Part shown: positions 31,807-37,445 of the stretch, piece by piece
Position numbering within the stretch: position 1 is the first letter of the stretch
How the letters are laid out: each line of letters opens with the position of its first letter
Virus record (IMG/VR): IMGVR_UViG_3300021964_007024
Coordinates: 1 to 40,679 of that record
Length of the DNA stretch: 40,679 bases
DNA from: a virus
Reading direction: 5' to 3' (one strand)
Made by a program: the position numbers and the translations under genes
Notes under the pieces: generated by a model
Database searches by the model: none
What the model was told of the DNA's origin: nothing
Seen by the model: only the letters and a program-made list of their open reading frames with translations

Positions 31807-32457
31807 TTTATGCAAAGGAGTCAAGCCACTTTCTACTTCAAGATTTTCAACAAAAAAAACCTGTGTTAATCTAGGCTCGTCGCCCAAGTAAAAATTATTT
31901 GCCTTGTGTGCAACTTCACTATCAAAAGATATTAGTCTATTATACTTGTTATTATATCTTACGGTTTCAATAAAGTTGTTGTTATGCTGTTTCAATAGTT
32001 TTTCATAGTCGTCAACATCCTTATTCTGATAAAATGTTTTCTTGGCCAACTGATGACTATCATATAGATCCTTATCGATTATATCATATAGTATTGTGCC
32101 GTTGTTAGAATTATTACTTTTGTTAAGATAAATGATTCCTGCAAATATAGCATCGTCGAAATGTATCCACCCAGAATTTTTTATACTGTTAGGATCGTCA
32201 TCATATGGTTCTATCTTTTGAAAGAAGGATGAAATTTTGTATGATATAGTTGTTTTGAAAATATCAAAGTATATGCTGAATATCTTTTTATTAAATTCCT
32301 GCGCAAAGTTACTGTCGATTAATGAAATGTCAATAGTTCTTTTGCCGGGCCATTTACCTTCAGGATTCGCTTGATATTCCTGCGAAAGTGCGAAGTTTCG
32401 AATCGAATCAGGATCATTATAGAAGTTGTCGATACACAGGCTAGGAAAATTTTTCAT
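31789..32457 (-). CDS. 2OG-Fe(II) oxygenase-like protein
   Basis: A 222-aa double-stranded beta-helix protein. The iron-binding His-x-Asp is HFD (99-101) in SGWIHFDD, the distal His184 is in EVAHKANN, and Arg196 in EPRLTQVFF would bind 2-oxoglutarate. These lie in the right order and spacing for prolyl-hydroxylase-type enzymes. Substrate unknown; protein, base or sugar hydroxylation are all known in the superfamily. The start is the ATG at 32457. A CATAAATA late motif ends six bases upstream, which predicts a leaderless message. Confidence 0.75.
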   Translation of the reverse strand: MKNFPSLCIDNFYNDPDSIRNFALSQEYQANPEGKWPGKRTIDISLIDSNFAQEFNKKIFSIYFDIFKTTISYKISSFFQKIEPYDDDPNSIKNSGWIHFDDAIFAGIIYLNKSNNSNNGTILYDIIDKDLYDSHQLAKKTFYQNKDVDDYEKLLKQHNNNFIETVRYNNKYNRLISFDSEVAHKANNFYLGDEPRLTQVFFVENLEVESGLTPLHKSRNFL

Positions 32458-32462
32458 CAAAG

Positions 32463-32470
32463 TATTTATG
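32463..32470 (-). promoter_or_regulatory. T4-like late promoter motif, leaderless geometry
   Basis: CATAAATA on the minus strand with five bases (CTTTG) before the ATG at 32457, the same arrangement as at 3970-3983. It is divergent with 32503-32510. Both motifs are followed by the same ACTTTG-type bases, giving an inverted repeat across the 75-base gap. Confidence 0.55.
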
Positions 32471-32502
32471 AACCAACACGATGTTATCTTTATATAATGA
32501 AT

Positions 32503-32510
32503 AATAAATA
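32503..32510 (+). promoter_or_regulatory. T4-like late promoter motif
   Basis: AATAAATA on the plus strand, 22 bases before the ATG at 32532. The leader carries AAAGG, so this transcript would have a ribosome site, unlike its divergent partner. Confidence 0.55.
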
Positions 32511-32531
32511 ATACTTTGCAAAGGTGTTTTA

Positions 32532-32975
32532 ATGTTATCCATAATAAACAAAATTGATGATTGGGTTACTGAGATCATAAAAGATGATCCTGTAAGAAAA
32601 GAAATTCCAATTGACCACAGAATTAACGAAACCGCAGAGATATTTGCTCTTTGGAATGAAACTGAACTAGGCGCAGTGACCTGTGTTTCATACTGCGAAG
32701 GTATTCCAGGAAGCGTCGAAGAAATGTATAGTCTAGGATCTCCGTTCATGGATACCGTGGTGTTCTATACCATATGGAGTTATACACCTGGATCAGGAAG
32801 ACGATTAATAATCGAAGCATCAGAAGAGATCCTAAAAAGATACCCAACAATAAAGAACGTAGTAACTCTCAGTCCTAAGACAGCAATGGCTGAAAAATTT
32901 CACTTGAAAAATGGTGCTTGGCGCTTTAGAGAAAATACGGACACTATAAATTATGCATACAGGATGGTTGATTAG
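32532..32975 (+). CDS. GNAT-like conserved phage protein
   Basis: A 147-aa protein with the layout of a small acetyltransferase: an N-terminal helix, strands TAEIFALWNE and AVTCVSYCEG, then GSGRRLIIEASEEILKRYP (a possible CoA-loop-like region) and VVTLSPKTAMAEKFHLKNGAWRF, where GNAT proteins place the last strand and the loop before it. The Q/RxxGxG/A loop is only loosely met, so the call is tentative. It is preceded by a late motif and overlaps the following lipoprotein gene by 23 bases. Confidence 0.6.
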   Translation: MLSIINKIDDWVTEIIKDDPVRKEIPIDHRINETAEIFALWNETELGAVTCVSYCEGIPGSVEEMYSLGSPFMDTVVFYTIWSYTPGSGRRLIIEASEEILKRYPTIKNVVTLSPKTAMAEKFHLKNGAWRFRENTDTINYAYRMVD

Positions 32976-33162
32976 CCTAATATTAGTCTTGGTGCTAACA
33001 CAAGGCTGTTCACGTGGTATACACAGTTGCAAGTTCAATCCTGGCGTAACTGTGGAACAGAAGTCAAAACCCAAGGACGGCGAAGTCCAAAAAGAATCTG
33101 AAATAGAATCCAAACTGCCCGTAAAAGTATCTCCAAAAGGTGAATTCAACTGTAGTTTCTAG
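32953..33162 (+). CDS. Small lipoprotein or signal-anchored protein
   Basis: A 69-aa protein. MHTGWLISLILVLVLTQGCSRG gives a hydrophobic signal with a weak lipobox (TQGC, Cys19). The mature part is Lys/Glu-rich with one further Cys pair position (Cys26 and Cys67), so a disulfide is possible. It could be an outer-membrane spanin-type or other envelope lipoprotein; the size would suit an o-spanin, but there is no partner to prove it. The following promoter for the tRNA begins right after its stop. Confidence 0.6.
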   Translation: MHTGWLISLILVLVLTQGCSRGIHSCKFNPGVTVEQKSKPKDGEVQKESEIESKLPVKVSPKGEFNCSF

Positions 33163-33191
33163 TTGACAATCAAACACTTATCCTATATAGT
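33163..33191 (+). promoter_or_regulatory. Promoter of the tRNA gene
   Basis: TTGACA (33163-33168), 17 bases, TATAGT (33186-33191), directly after the lipoprotein stop and nine bases before the tRNA. It probably also drives the membrane-protein gene at 33300. Confidence 0.75.
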
Positions 33192-33199
33192 AAGACTAT

Positions 33200-33276
33200 G
33201 CACCCGTAGCTCAGTTGGATAGAGCACAACTTTGCGGAAGTTGGGGCCAGAGGTTCGAATCCTTTCGGGTGCGCCA
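33200..33276 (+). tRNA. tRNA-Arg, anticodon GCG, CCA encoded
   Basis: A full cloverleaf. The acceptor stem is GCACCCG with CGGGTGC. The D arm is GCTC/GAGC with an A in the D loop where Arg identity A20 lies. The anticodon stem is CAACT/AGTTG with loop TTGCGGA (GCG). The T arm is AGAGG/CCTTT with TTCGAAT, the discriminator is G, and CCA is encoded (33274-33276). It resembles bacterial tRNA-Arg outside the anticodon arm. GCG would read CGC and, by wobble, CGU, normally the job of the ICG tRNA. No other tRNA was seen. Confidence 0.93.
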
Positions 33277-33299
33277 AAAACTAACAAGGAAAGGCAAAC

Positions 33300-33605
33300 A
33301 TGCTAAAGAAACAATTCAACAAGGCAGTAATAATAATAACAATACTAGTGGTAGGAGTATTCATCGGTTTGGTTAACAAGGCAGGTGCAAATGAAACTAC
33401 ACAGATAGTTCCGGAACCAAAACCCTTACATTTTAAAGTGCAGGATTGGGCACAGAATGAATGGAATGATATTAAAACGTATCAGGCCGAAAATTGGGCA
33501 AACGGTAAGGAACAACTAAACAGAAACAAACAACAGGTTTCTAACTTATTCCAAAATATAGCAGATGCTATATCAAATATTGCTACTACAACTGAAAAGC
33601 AGTAG
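33300..33605 (+). CDS. Membrane-anchored or exported small protein
   Basis: A 101-aa protein with a basic start and a single hydrophobic segment (about 9-28), ending in NKAGANE, which could be a signal peptidase site (AxA-like) or a simple anchor. The rest is helical and rich in Gln, Asn and Lys (NEWNDIKTYQAENWANGKEQLNRNKQQ). Its layout is compatible with an i-spanin-like or periplasmic coiled protein, but no signature decides. AAGGAAAGG lies before the ATG. Last gene of the plus-strand arm. Confidence 0.7.
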   Translation: MLKKQFNKAVIIITILVVGVFIGLVNKAGANETTQIVPEPKPLHFKVQDWAQNEWNDIKTYQAENWANGKEQLNRNKQQVSNLFQNIADAISNIATTTEKQ

Positions 33606-33711
33606 ACTAAACACATGCTAGACACCGCCTTAAACGCATTTTAAGCGTCATACAGCGGTGTTTAGTGTTCATAGCACCACAAACACTATACACATCTAAA
33701 ACAGCGTTTTA
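33606..33711. terminator. Convergent-junction hairpins, likely terminator region
   Basis: The gap between the plus and minus arms holds ACACCGC (33622-33628) with GCGGTGT (33655-33661), an alternative 9-bp pairing ACTAAACAC (33606-33614) with GTGTTTAGT (33658-33666), and a perfect TAAAAC-AGC-GTTTTA hairpin (33697-33711). The first two pairings share bases and exclude each other. T runs are short, so efficiency is uncertain. Confidence 0.5.
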
Positions 33712-33730
33712 CGTTAGGCTTATAGAATAC

Positions 33731-33919
33731 TTAGGCCATGTTCCAACTGATTGGCTGTCCTGATTGATCCAAAACCAAATCACCGGTGTCCTTGTATTGG
33801 GCAACCATTATGCCCTTGCCGTTTCCGTTCTTGATCCACTTGCAGGGTTTGATTTCCCTGTCATCGTGTGTTCTAGTCACATGGTTAGTGATTATTCCTC
33901 TTGCTTTGATTCCAGCCAT
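33731..33919 (-). CDS. Small hypothetical protein
   Basis: A 62-aa basic/polar protein with predicted beta strands (EIKPCKWIKNGNGKGIMVAQY, GDLVLDQSGQPISW). No named family. Its ATG shares one base with the stop of the basic protein gene upstream, so they are coupled. It is the last gene of the minus-strand arm before the convergent junction. Confidence 0.65.
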   Translation of the reverse strand: MAGIKARGIITNHVTRTHDDREIKPCKWIKNGNGKGIMVAQYKDTGDLVLDQSGQPISWNMA

Positions 33920-34068
33920 TATGGTCTCCCCTGTCCGACATTAAACTTGTGCGAACGCTTCTTGTGCTTGTTCATTGAACTCATCTTGCACTTGCTTCTT
34001 TTTTGGGCAGAGCTGGTTTTCTTGGGCATCTTTTCGTGCCTCACGTGGTTCTTGTTGACCTTTGCCAT
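33919..34068 (-). CDS. Very basic small protein (49 aa)
   Basis: A Lys/Arg-rich protein (MAKVNKNHVRHEK..., MSSMNKHKKRSHKF...GQGRP) with almost no acidic residues. I recall small ORFs with the KMSSMNKHKKRS pattern in T4-like marine phages. Nucleic-acid binding or a capsid-internal role is plausible from charge only. GGGAGC precedes the ATG. Too short for routine gene calling but its stop/start overlap with the next gene supports it. Confidence 0.65.
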   Translation of the reverse strand: MAKVNKNHVRHEKMPKKTSSAQKRSKCKMSSMNKHKKRSHKFNVGQGRP

Positions 34069-34123
34069 ATTGCTCCCGGGTTAAGGGTTTGAGTTTAGTA
34101 ATATGAGTAGTTATCCGTTTTGA

Positions 34124-34345
34124 TTATTTTTTGCAGGATTGAGGGGCAAATACGCAGCCAAGTGCGTCCGCTATGCCCTGGAAGTTTGGTGCACCGCCCG
34201 TCTGTTGATCTTCCACTGCGTGCTTGGTTTCTTCCTGTTCGATGATCTTATCAACCACGGGAACCTGTCCACATGCCTGTAGACCAAGCATGATCAATAT
34301 CAGTATCAGTATAAGAGCAGCACGTATTTCCCATTTGGTGTCCAT
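34124..34345 (-). CDS. Small lipoprotein
   Basis: A 73-aa protein starting at the internal ATG at 34345. Signal MDTKWEIRAALILILILIMLGLQAC gives a typical lipobox LQAC with Cys25. The mature part has Gln/Gly-rich stretches and two Cys near the end (GCVFAPQSCKK). The longer ORF adds nine residues across the upstream gene's end and is less likely. Four bases separate it from the sulfotransferase stop. Role unknown; lysis or envelope function possible. Confidence 0.65.
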   Translation of the reverse strand: MDTKWEIRAALILILILIMLGLQACGQVPVVDKIIEQEETKHAVEDQQTGGAPNFQGIADALGCVFAPQSCKK

Positions 34346-34349
34346 GCAG

Positions 34350-34886
34350 TTACTTATCCGGATCGTATCCAAAATTCACGAAATCCTCCCAGAACACTTC
34401 TCGTATCACGTCACGTGTTAGACTGCCCAAGTAGGCGCCATGGTCCTCTATGCCACCGGAATTAAGGTGCAGAAACTTGCCCGTGATCGAGGGGAACAAC
34501 TGCACGAGATCTCGTTCAAGAGTTTCATAGTGTATTATGGTGTCAACCAACTGTGTTTGGTGCAGTGCGGTGTGCGTCCACTCGGTCTGTGGCTGCCATG
34601 CACTCTTGGCACGCCCCTTGCAGAATCGTGACAGCACGAACTCATCAAAGCTCATGTTCGCATACTTGGGCAGTCGACTGATCCACTCATACCAACTAAC
34701 CGTGCGTGTGTAGGGATTGCGAACAACGGCAAAACTCTGCCATGGTTCACCACGAAAATCACGTGCATAGCGATGCCGCGTGTGCTGCTGATCACCCTCG
34801 CCCACCACGAAGTCTATGCCATTCCTTCCCAGCATCTTGCCCACGGTTGTGCCCGCATTCTTGGGTATGTGTATGAATCGTATCAT
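34350..34886 (-). CDS. Sulfotransferase-family protein 2
   Basis: A 178-aa PAPS-dependent sulfotransferase-like protein: 5'-PSB HIPKNAGTT (6-14) and 3'-PB VVRNPYTRTVSWY (54-66). Similar in length to the first sulfotransferase (14766-15377) but clearly diverged, and in GC-richer DNA. The start is ATG at 34886; a GTG at 34889 is also in frame. A CTTAAATA motif (34893-34900), one or two changes from the late consensus, ends six bases before the ATG. It lies beside the mini-hairpin cluster. Confidence 0.83.
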   Translation of the reverse strand: MIRFIHIPKNAGTTVGKMLGRNGIDFVVGEGDQQHTRHRYARDFRGEPWQSFAVVRNPYTRTVSWYEWISRLPKYANMSFDEFVLSRFCKGRAKSAWQPQTEWTHTALHQTQLVDTIIHYETLERDLVQLFPSITGKFLHLNSGGIEDHGAYLGSLTRDVIREVFWEDFVNFGYDPDK

Positions 34887-34900
34887 CACTTGTATTTAAG

Positions 34901-34961
34901 CGGCGTAGCCGTCAGCGATTTTTCCGCGTAGCGGTGCGCGATTTTAGAGCTGCGAAGCAGC
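34901..34961. repeat. Three mini-hairpins with GCGNAGC cores
   Basis: Three perfect short stems close 3-base loops: CGGC-GTA-GCCG (34901-34911), CCGC-GTA-GCGG (34924-34934), GCTGC-GAA-GCAGC (34949-34961). Each centre is GCGNAGC, and d(GCGAAGC) is known as an unusually stable DNA mini-hairpin. GCGATTTT follows the first and second. The region between 34890 and 35044 carries no gene that I can support. Confidence 0.8.
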
Positions 34962-35044
34962 AAGCGGTAGCGCACGAAATTTGTAAGAGAATTAGTAGTG
35001 GCCCCGGAGACTGTCGTCACGGTGCAGTCACAGTGAGTGGAGAA

Positions 35045-35263
35045 TTAAAGAGAGTTTACGCCAGCAGTATATTCAACCACGAATCCCGTCCATGGATCCT
35101 CAGTTCTAGCAGTCATCTTCTCAGCATACTGATCAGCATAGTCCTCTGCCAGTTTGCGGCCCTGCTTGGTGTTTGGAAATCTAGCACCCGTAAGGTCCTG
35201 TGTCTTTAGTGTAACACCCGTCCTGTTGTTGCGTAGTTTTGGTAATAGATATATTTGACTCAT
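35045..35263 (-). CDS. Small hypothetical protein
   Basis: A 72-aa basic protein starting MSQIYLLPKLRNNRTG at the ATG at 35263; an in-frame longer start would cross the late motif. It has a central helix (KQGRKLAEDYADQYAEKM). No family recognised. A GATAAATA motif ends only four bases before the ATG, so the message would be leaderless or nearly so. It ends at 35045, next to the mini-hairpin spacer. Confidence 0.6.
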   Translation of the reverse strand: MSQIYLLPKLRNNRTGVTLKTQDLTGARFPNTKQGRKLAEDYADQYAEKMTARTEDPWTGFVVEYTAGVNSL

Positions 35264-35267
35264 GCTG

Positions 35268-35275
35268 TATTTATC
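35268..35275 (-). promoter_or_regulatory. T4-like late promoter motif, near-leaderless
   Basis: GATAAATA on the minus strand followed by CAGC and the ATG at 35263. Start of transcription is predicted within one base of the start codon. The 158 bases between 35276 and 35433 hold no supported gene. Confidence 0.5.
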
Positions 35276-35433
35276 CTCTAGCACCTAAAGTAGAACTTGT
35301 TTGTTCAACTAACACACTGTTTATACGATAGCACGTTCTAACACGGTGCAGTTATTCTTACTTGCTTGTGTGTGAACACTAACAAGTTCTTACAAGTATT
35401 TACAGTGATAAAACAAATACCCACTCAAACGGG

Positions 35434-35649
35434 CTATTTTGACAGTATTTTGACACCATATAATGCGCTGTTTGACAGTATTGCTATGGCCAAGGTAAGA
35501 TCCCTCGTATTGTGCAGTATTATAGTGTTGTGTGCATTTTGGCTTGCATGTATGCCCTTGACGAATAGATCTATAACAGCAGTGTGCGTTATGTTATCAC
35601 AGTAGTCGTGTAGTTTGTTGTCAGGGTATTCAAGCAGCAGTGTATACAT
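35434..35649 (-). CDS. Small hypothetical protein
   Basis: A 71-aa protein (MYTLLLEYPDNKLHDY...LAIAILSNSALYGVKILSK) without a named family. No strong Shine-Dalgarno sequence precedes the ATG, and an overlapping plus-strand ORF exists, so this call is moderate. Support comes from strand and spacing: it begins 12 bases after the upstream gene in the same direction. Confidence 0.45.
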   Translation of the reverse strand: MYTLLLEYPDNKLHDYCDNITHTAVIDLFVKGIHASQNAHNTIILHNTRDLTLAIAILSNSALYGVKILSK

Positions 35650-35660
35650 GGTAATACTTA

Positions 35661-35870
35661 TTATGTTCCCAACTGATGGTTGTTTTCGTGGCTTATATCG
35701 TGTAGAACGTGGCTCCAGCGTATGTAGAACCTCATGTGTGTCCTATCGTGTGGATTGAGCCAAAAGCGTGTTCTATTAAAGTGCATTTCAAAGTCCGTGT
35801 GCGTTAACTGTCCTAGCTCACGCATAACAGTGGGAACTATGTCACGTGTGTATATGCAGTAGTGTGTCAT
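35661..35870 (-). CDS. Small hypothetical protein
   Basis: A 69-aa His- and Arg-rich protein (HTDFEMHFNRTRFWLNPHDRTHMRFYIRW). ATG overlaps the stop of the 39-aa gene upstream (ATGA), a strong hint of coupled translation. No family recognised. The many His and Trp residues might suggest metal or nucleic-acid binding, but nothing proves it. Confidence 0.55.
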   Translation of the reverse strand: MTHYCIYTRDIVPTVMRELGQLTHTDFEMHFNRTRFWLNPHDRTHMRFYIRWSHVLHDISHENNHQLGT

Positions 35871-35986
35871 CCTAGATATCTCTCGGCAATGCGCCTATTT
35901 GAGGTAATGCACACTATGTCAAGATGCTCATTTATGACTATGTAGCGTTGGGGACGGCCCTGCCTGCGTTCCGTTATGATTCTCAT
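35867..35986 (-). CDS. Very small basic protein (39 aa)
   Basis: Starts MRIITERRQGRPQRYIVI and ends RRIAERYLG: strongly basic with a short predicted strand and helix. It begins four bases after a CATAAATA late motif, so it would open a leaderless or near-leaderless transcript covering the next small genes. Below usual gene-calling length; promoter placement and the ATGA overlap support it. Confidence 0.5.
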   Translation of the reverse strand: MRIITERRQGRPQRYIVINEHLDIVCITSNRRIAERYLG

Positions 35987-35990
35987 ACTG

Positions 35991-35998
35991 TATTTATG
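35991..35998 (-). promoter_or_regulatory. T4-like late promoter motif, near-leaderless
   Basis: CATAAATA on the minus strand, then CAGT and the ATG at 35986. The four bases after the motif are nearly the same as at 35264-35267 (CAGC), so the two sites look related by descent. Confidence 0.5.
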
Positions 35999-36111
35999 GT
36001 TTGCCCGAAATGGGTCTACAGGTCAAAAAAAATTGCTGCGCAAAAAATTTGGGTAGTAACTTTATCTTTCTCCGGTGGTGATTCTAGACCACTACCAAAA
36101 TTATACTAGCA

Positions 36112-36131
36112 TATACACGCTACGCTGTATA
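36112..36131 (-). terminator. GCGTAGC hairpin downstream of a minus-strand gene
   Basis: On the minus strand, TATACA and TGTATA arms enclose GCGTAGC with one extra G, nine bases past the stop of 36141-36326. It shares its core with the cluster at 34901-34961. No T run follows, so it may be a transcript-end stabiliser or a repeat rather than a classical terminator. Confidence 0.45.
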
Positions 36132-36140
36132 CCGGTCAGC

Positions 36141-36326
36141 CTAACCTGGGACCATTGTCTCATCACCGATGACAAAAAGAATGTTGTCATATCTGTCTCG
36201 GACCTCAACACGCTCCGCCTCGTAGTCATCGCTCACGCACTGTGCCACCTCCTCGGCTTCCTCCTGCGTTTCGTAGAACCCCTCATAGTGTTCCACAGTG
36301 TCCTCTACATAGTATACCCTATACAT
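36141..36326 (-). CDS. Small acidic protein
   Basis: A 61-aa acidic protein with alternating strand-helix-strand (YRVYYVEDTVEHYEGFYETQEEAEEVAQCV... VEVRDRYDNILFVIGDE). It looks like a compact ferredoxin-like or single-domain fold; no family name. GGGAGGT is eight bases before the ATG, within the end of the upstream lipoprotein gene whose TAG directly precedes the ATG. Confidence 0.7.
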   Translation of the reverse strand: MYRVYYVEDTVEHYEGFYETQEEAEEVAQCVSDDYEAERVEVRDRYDNILFVIGDETMVPG

Positions 36327-36548
36327 CTAGCACCTCCCTGTTTGGTGTGGCTGTCGTTTGCTTGGGGGTAGATGGCCCGCACACCTTGCCAGAGCATCGC
36401 CCTCGTTGTTTGGAATCTGATCGAACAGTGTCTCTTTTGGAAAGTCAGGATCATATGGTGTGTCCATTGGGCCGTGAATGCTACACGCACCCAGCATGGC
36501 ACACACTACTAGCATGCCTAGTGTCCGCTTATGCTTCTTATCTTCCAT
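36327..36548 (-). CDS. Small lipoprotein
   Basis: A 73-aa protein from the ATG at 36548 (AAAGGA upstream). Signal MEDKKHKRTLGMLVVCAMLGAC: charged N-region, hydrophobic core, lipobox LGAC with Cys22. The mature part contains PMDTPYDPDFPKETLFDQ and a basic end. The longer ORF reaching 36731 has an unlikely Ser/Arg/Cys-rich prefix. It overlaps the upstream lipoprotein gene by 31 bases in another frame. Confidence 0.65.
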   Translation of the reverse strand: MEDKKHKRTLGMLVVCAMLGACSIHGPMDTPYDPDFPKETLFDQIPNNEGDALARCAGHLPPSKRQPHQTGRC

Positions 36549-36697
36549 ACTACTTCTTCCTTTACTGTGCTGCCTTCGTATATGTTCTTCACATTGACCG
36601 CGCCCTGTGTATAACGCAGAGCCTCCTTGGCTGTCATTGTGCCGCATCCTGTCAGCATTACTCCAGCAATCAATACTACGAGTAGGCTGGCTCTCAT
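36518..36697 (-). CDS. Small lipoprotein
   Basis: A 59-aa protein. Signal MRASLLVVLIAGVMLTGCGTM has a perfect lipobox LTGC (Cys18). The mature part KEALRYTQGAVNVKNIYEGSTVKEEVVWKIR is short and helical-then-beta. ATG overlaps the previous TAA (TAATG). Role unknown; two adjacent lipoproteins hint at an envelope or lysis function. Confidence 0.7.
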   Translation of the reverse strand: MRASLLVVLIAGVMLTGCGTMTAKEALRYTQGAVNVKNIYEGSTVKEEVVWKIRSISGH

Positions 36698-36894
36698 TAC
36701 TTGTTCTGCCCCACCAGCATGAAGAACACACCGCTCAGCATGAACACTATGCCCGTGGCCGCTAACACTATCATGGTAGCCAAATCGTTTGCCTGTTCCA
36801 TGCACTTACCATCACAGTCTCCTGCACTACCGGCTGCCATCATGATGCCTGCAATAAAGAAGAATGCTCCTATCCATGTTGTGATCGTTTTCAT
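36697..36894 (-). CDS. Two-helix membrane protein
   Basis: A 65-aa protein starting MKTITTWIGAFFFIAGIMMAAGS. Hydrophobic segments at about 5-22 and 38-60 flank an acidic, Cys-containing loop (CDGKCMEQAND). Possible holin-like topology, unproven. The start is the ATG at 36894 with AAAGGAGCGACA upstream, the leader shared by the cassettes to its right. First gene of a four-gene unit ending at 36141. Confidence 0.7.
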   Translation of the reverse strand: MKTITTWIGAFFFIAGIMMAAGSAGDCDGKCMEQANDLATMIVLAATGIVFMLSGVFFMLVGQNK

Positions 36895-36924
36895 TGTCGC
36901 TCCTTTTGTTTGTTTCATATTATT

Positions 36925-36952
36925 ATAATAGCATCTACACACATAAAGTCAA
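36925..36952 (-). promoter_or_regulatory. Sigma-70-type promoter, right-arm cassette
   Basis: On the minus strand TTGACT (36947-36952), 16 bases ending TGC, then TATTAT (36925-36930); a TATAAT three bases on gives 19-base spacing. It lies just after the terminator at 36955-36983. Confidence 0.75.
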
Positions 36953-36954
36953 CC

Positions 36955-36983
36955 AAAAAGAGTGTTGCATTTCTGCAACACTC
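36955..36983 (-). terminator. Rho-independent terminator
   Basis: On the minus strand GAGTGTTGC, a 6-base loop AGAAAT, GCAACACTC, then five T: a perfect 9-bp stem 14 bases after the stop of 36997-37386. The next promoter's -35 follows within a few bases. Confidence 0.87.
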
Positions 36984-36996
36984 CTGGTGTTTATTA

Positions 36997-37386
36997 TTAG
37001 TCTGCCCTGCTTCCCATATACATGTTAACACCATATGATCTGAACACATCAGCATATGCCTGGGCACCCACTTCCTTGCAATCCATGCTCTGCCCTCTGT
37101 GCTGTGCTGGATCCCAAAGTTGGAGTATGCCACCCTGCCAGCTCTTACGGAAGCCCACAGCCTGTAGGGCCTTGCCCAACTTTGAGTTAGAACGCACCTT
37201 GACGTCAACCCACGCAAAGCCACAATACATTGGCTCTCCATACTGGTTACCGCCTGTCTTCTCATTCCACTCGTCCAGCATCTTCTGCACTGCTGCCTTT
37301 GCGGCTGCTGTTGCTTCCGCATGGATCATCTCAACCTTGACTAGATCGAAAGTTGGTGTTACCGTTACTGTCTCTTCTTTAAACAT
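36997..37386 (-). CDS. Conserved hypothetical phage protein
   Basis: A 129-aa protein. The N-terminus MFKEETVTVTP precedes a helix AEATAAAKAAVQKMLDEWNEKTGG, followed by EPMYCGFAWVDVKVRSNSKLGKAL and LQLWDPAQHRGQSMDCKEVGAQAYADVFRSYGV. The pattern with CGFAWV is one I know from T4-like marine phages, conserved without function. It has its own promoter, an AAAGGAGCGAAC leader and a strong terminator, so it forms an independent single-gene unit. Confidence 0.8.
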   Translation of the reverse strand: MFKEETVTVTPTFDLVKVEMIHAEATAAAKAAVQKMLDEWNEKTGGNQYGEPMYCGFAWVDVKVRSNSKLGKALQAVGFRKSWQGGILQLWDPAQHRGQSMDCKEVGAQAYADVFRSYGVNMYMGSRAD

Positions 37387-37416
37387 GTTCGCTCCTTTTG
37401 TTTAAGTTATAATAAT

Positions 37417-37445
37417 AGTATATGGCCTTTTTGGATAAAGGTCAA
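37417..37445 (-). promoter_or_regulatory. Sigma-70-type promoter, right-arm cassette
   Basis: On the minus strand TTGACC (37440-37445), 17 bases, TATACT (37417-37422). The -35 overlaps the 3' end of the upstream gene (37442-37636). The leader carries AAAGGAGCGAAC before the ATG at 37386. Confidence 0.8.

Noticed and set aside
33764-34084. Plus-strand hydrophobic ORF of 106 aa
   Set aside because: It is the complement of two small, coupled, Lys-rich minus-strand genes, which explains its Leu/Phe richness.
34901-34961. Possible CRISPR or classic direct repeat array
   Set aside because: The units are short palindromes with differing arms and irregular spacing, not identical repeats with spacers.
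35366-35605. Plus-strand ORF of 79 aa
   Set aside because: It opposes the small minus-strand genes, lacks a ribosome site and has a composition unlike its neighbours. The minus-strand reading at 35434-35649 fits the local gene direction better, although both are weak.
36062-36100. Imperfect inverted repeat GGTGGT / ACCACTACC
   Set aside because: A mismatch, no T run and no consistent relation to a gene end; too weak to list as a terminator.
36242-36685. Long plus-strand ORF (147 aa) rich in Pro, His and Cys
   Set aside because: It is antisense to three minus-strand genes with good lipoprotein signals and ribosome sites; its composition is that of a shadow frame.
36915-37322. Minus-strand ORF of 135 aa overlapping 36997-37386
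   Set aside because: It crosses a strong terminator and promoter and overlaps the conserved CGFAWV protein in another frame; no ribosome site.
37022-37405. Plus-strand ORF of 127 aa
   Set aside because: Fully antisense to the conserved hypothetical gene with its own promoter and terminator; no start signals.
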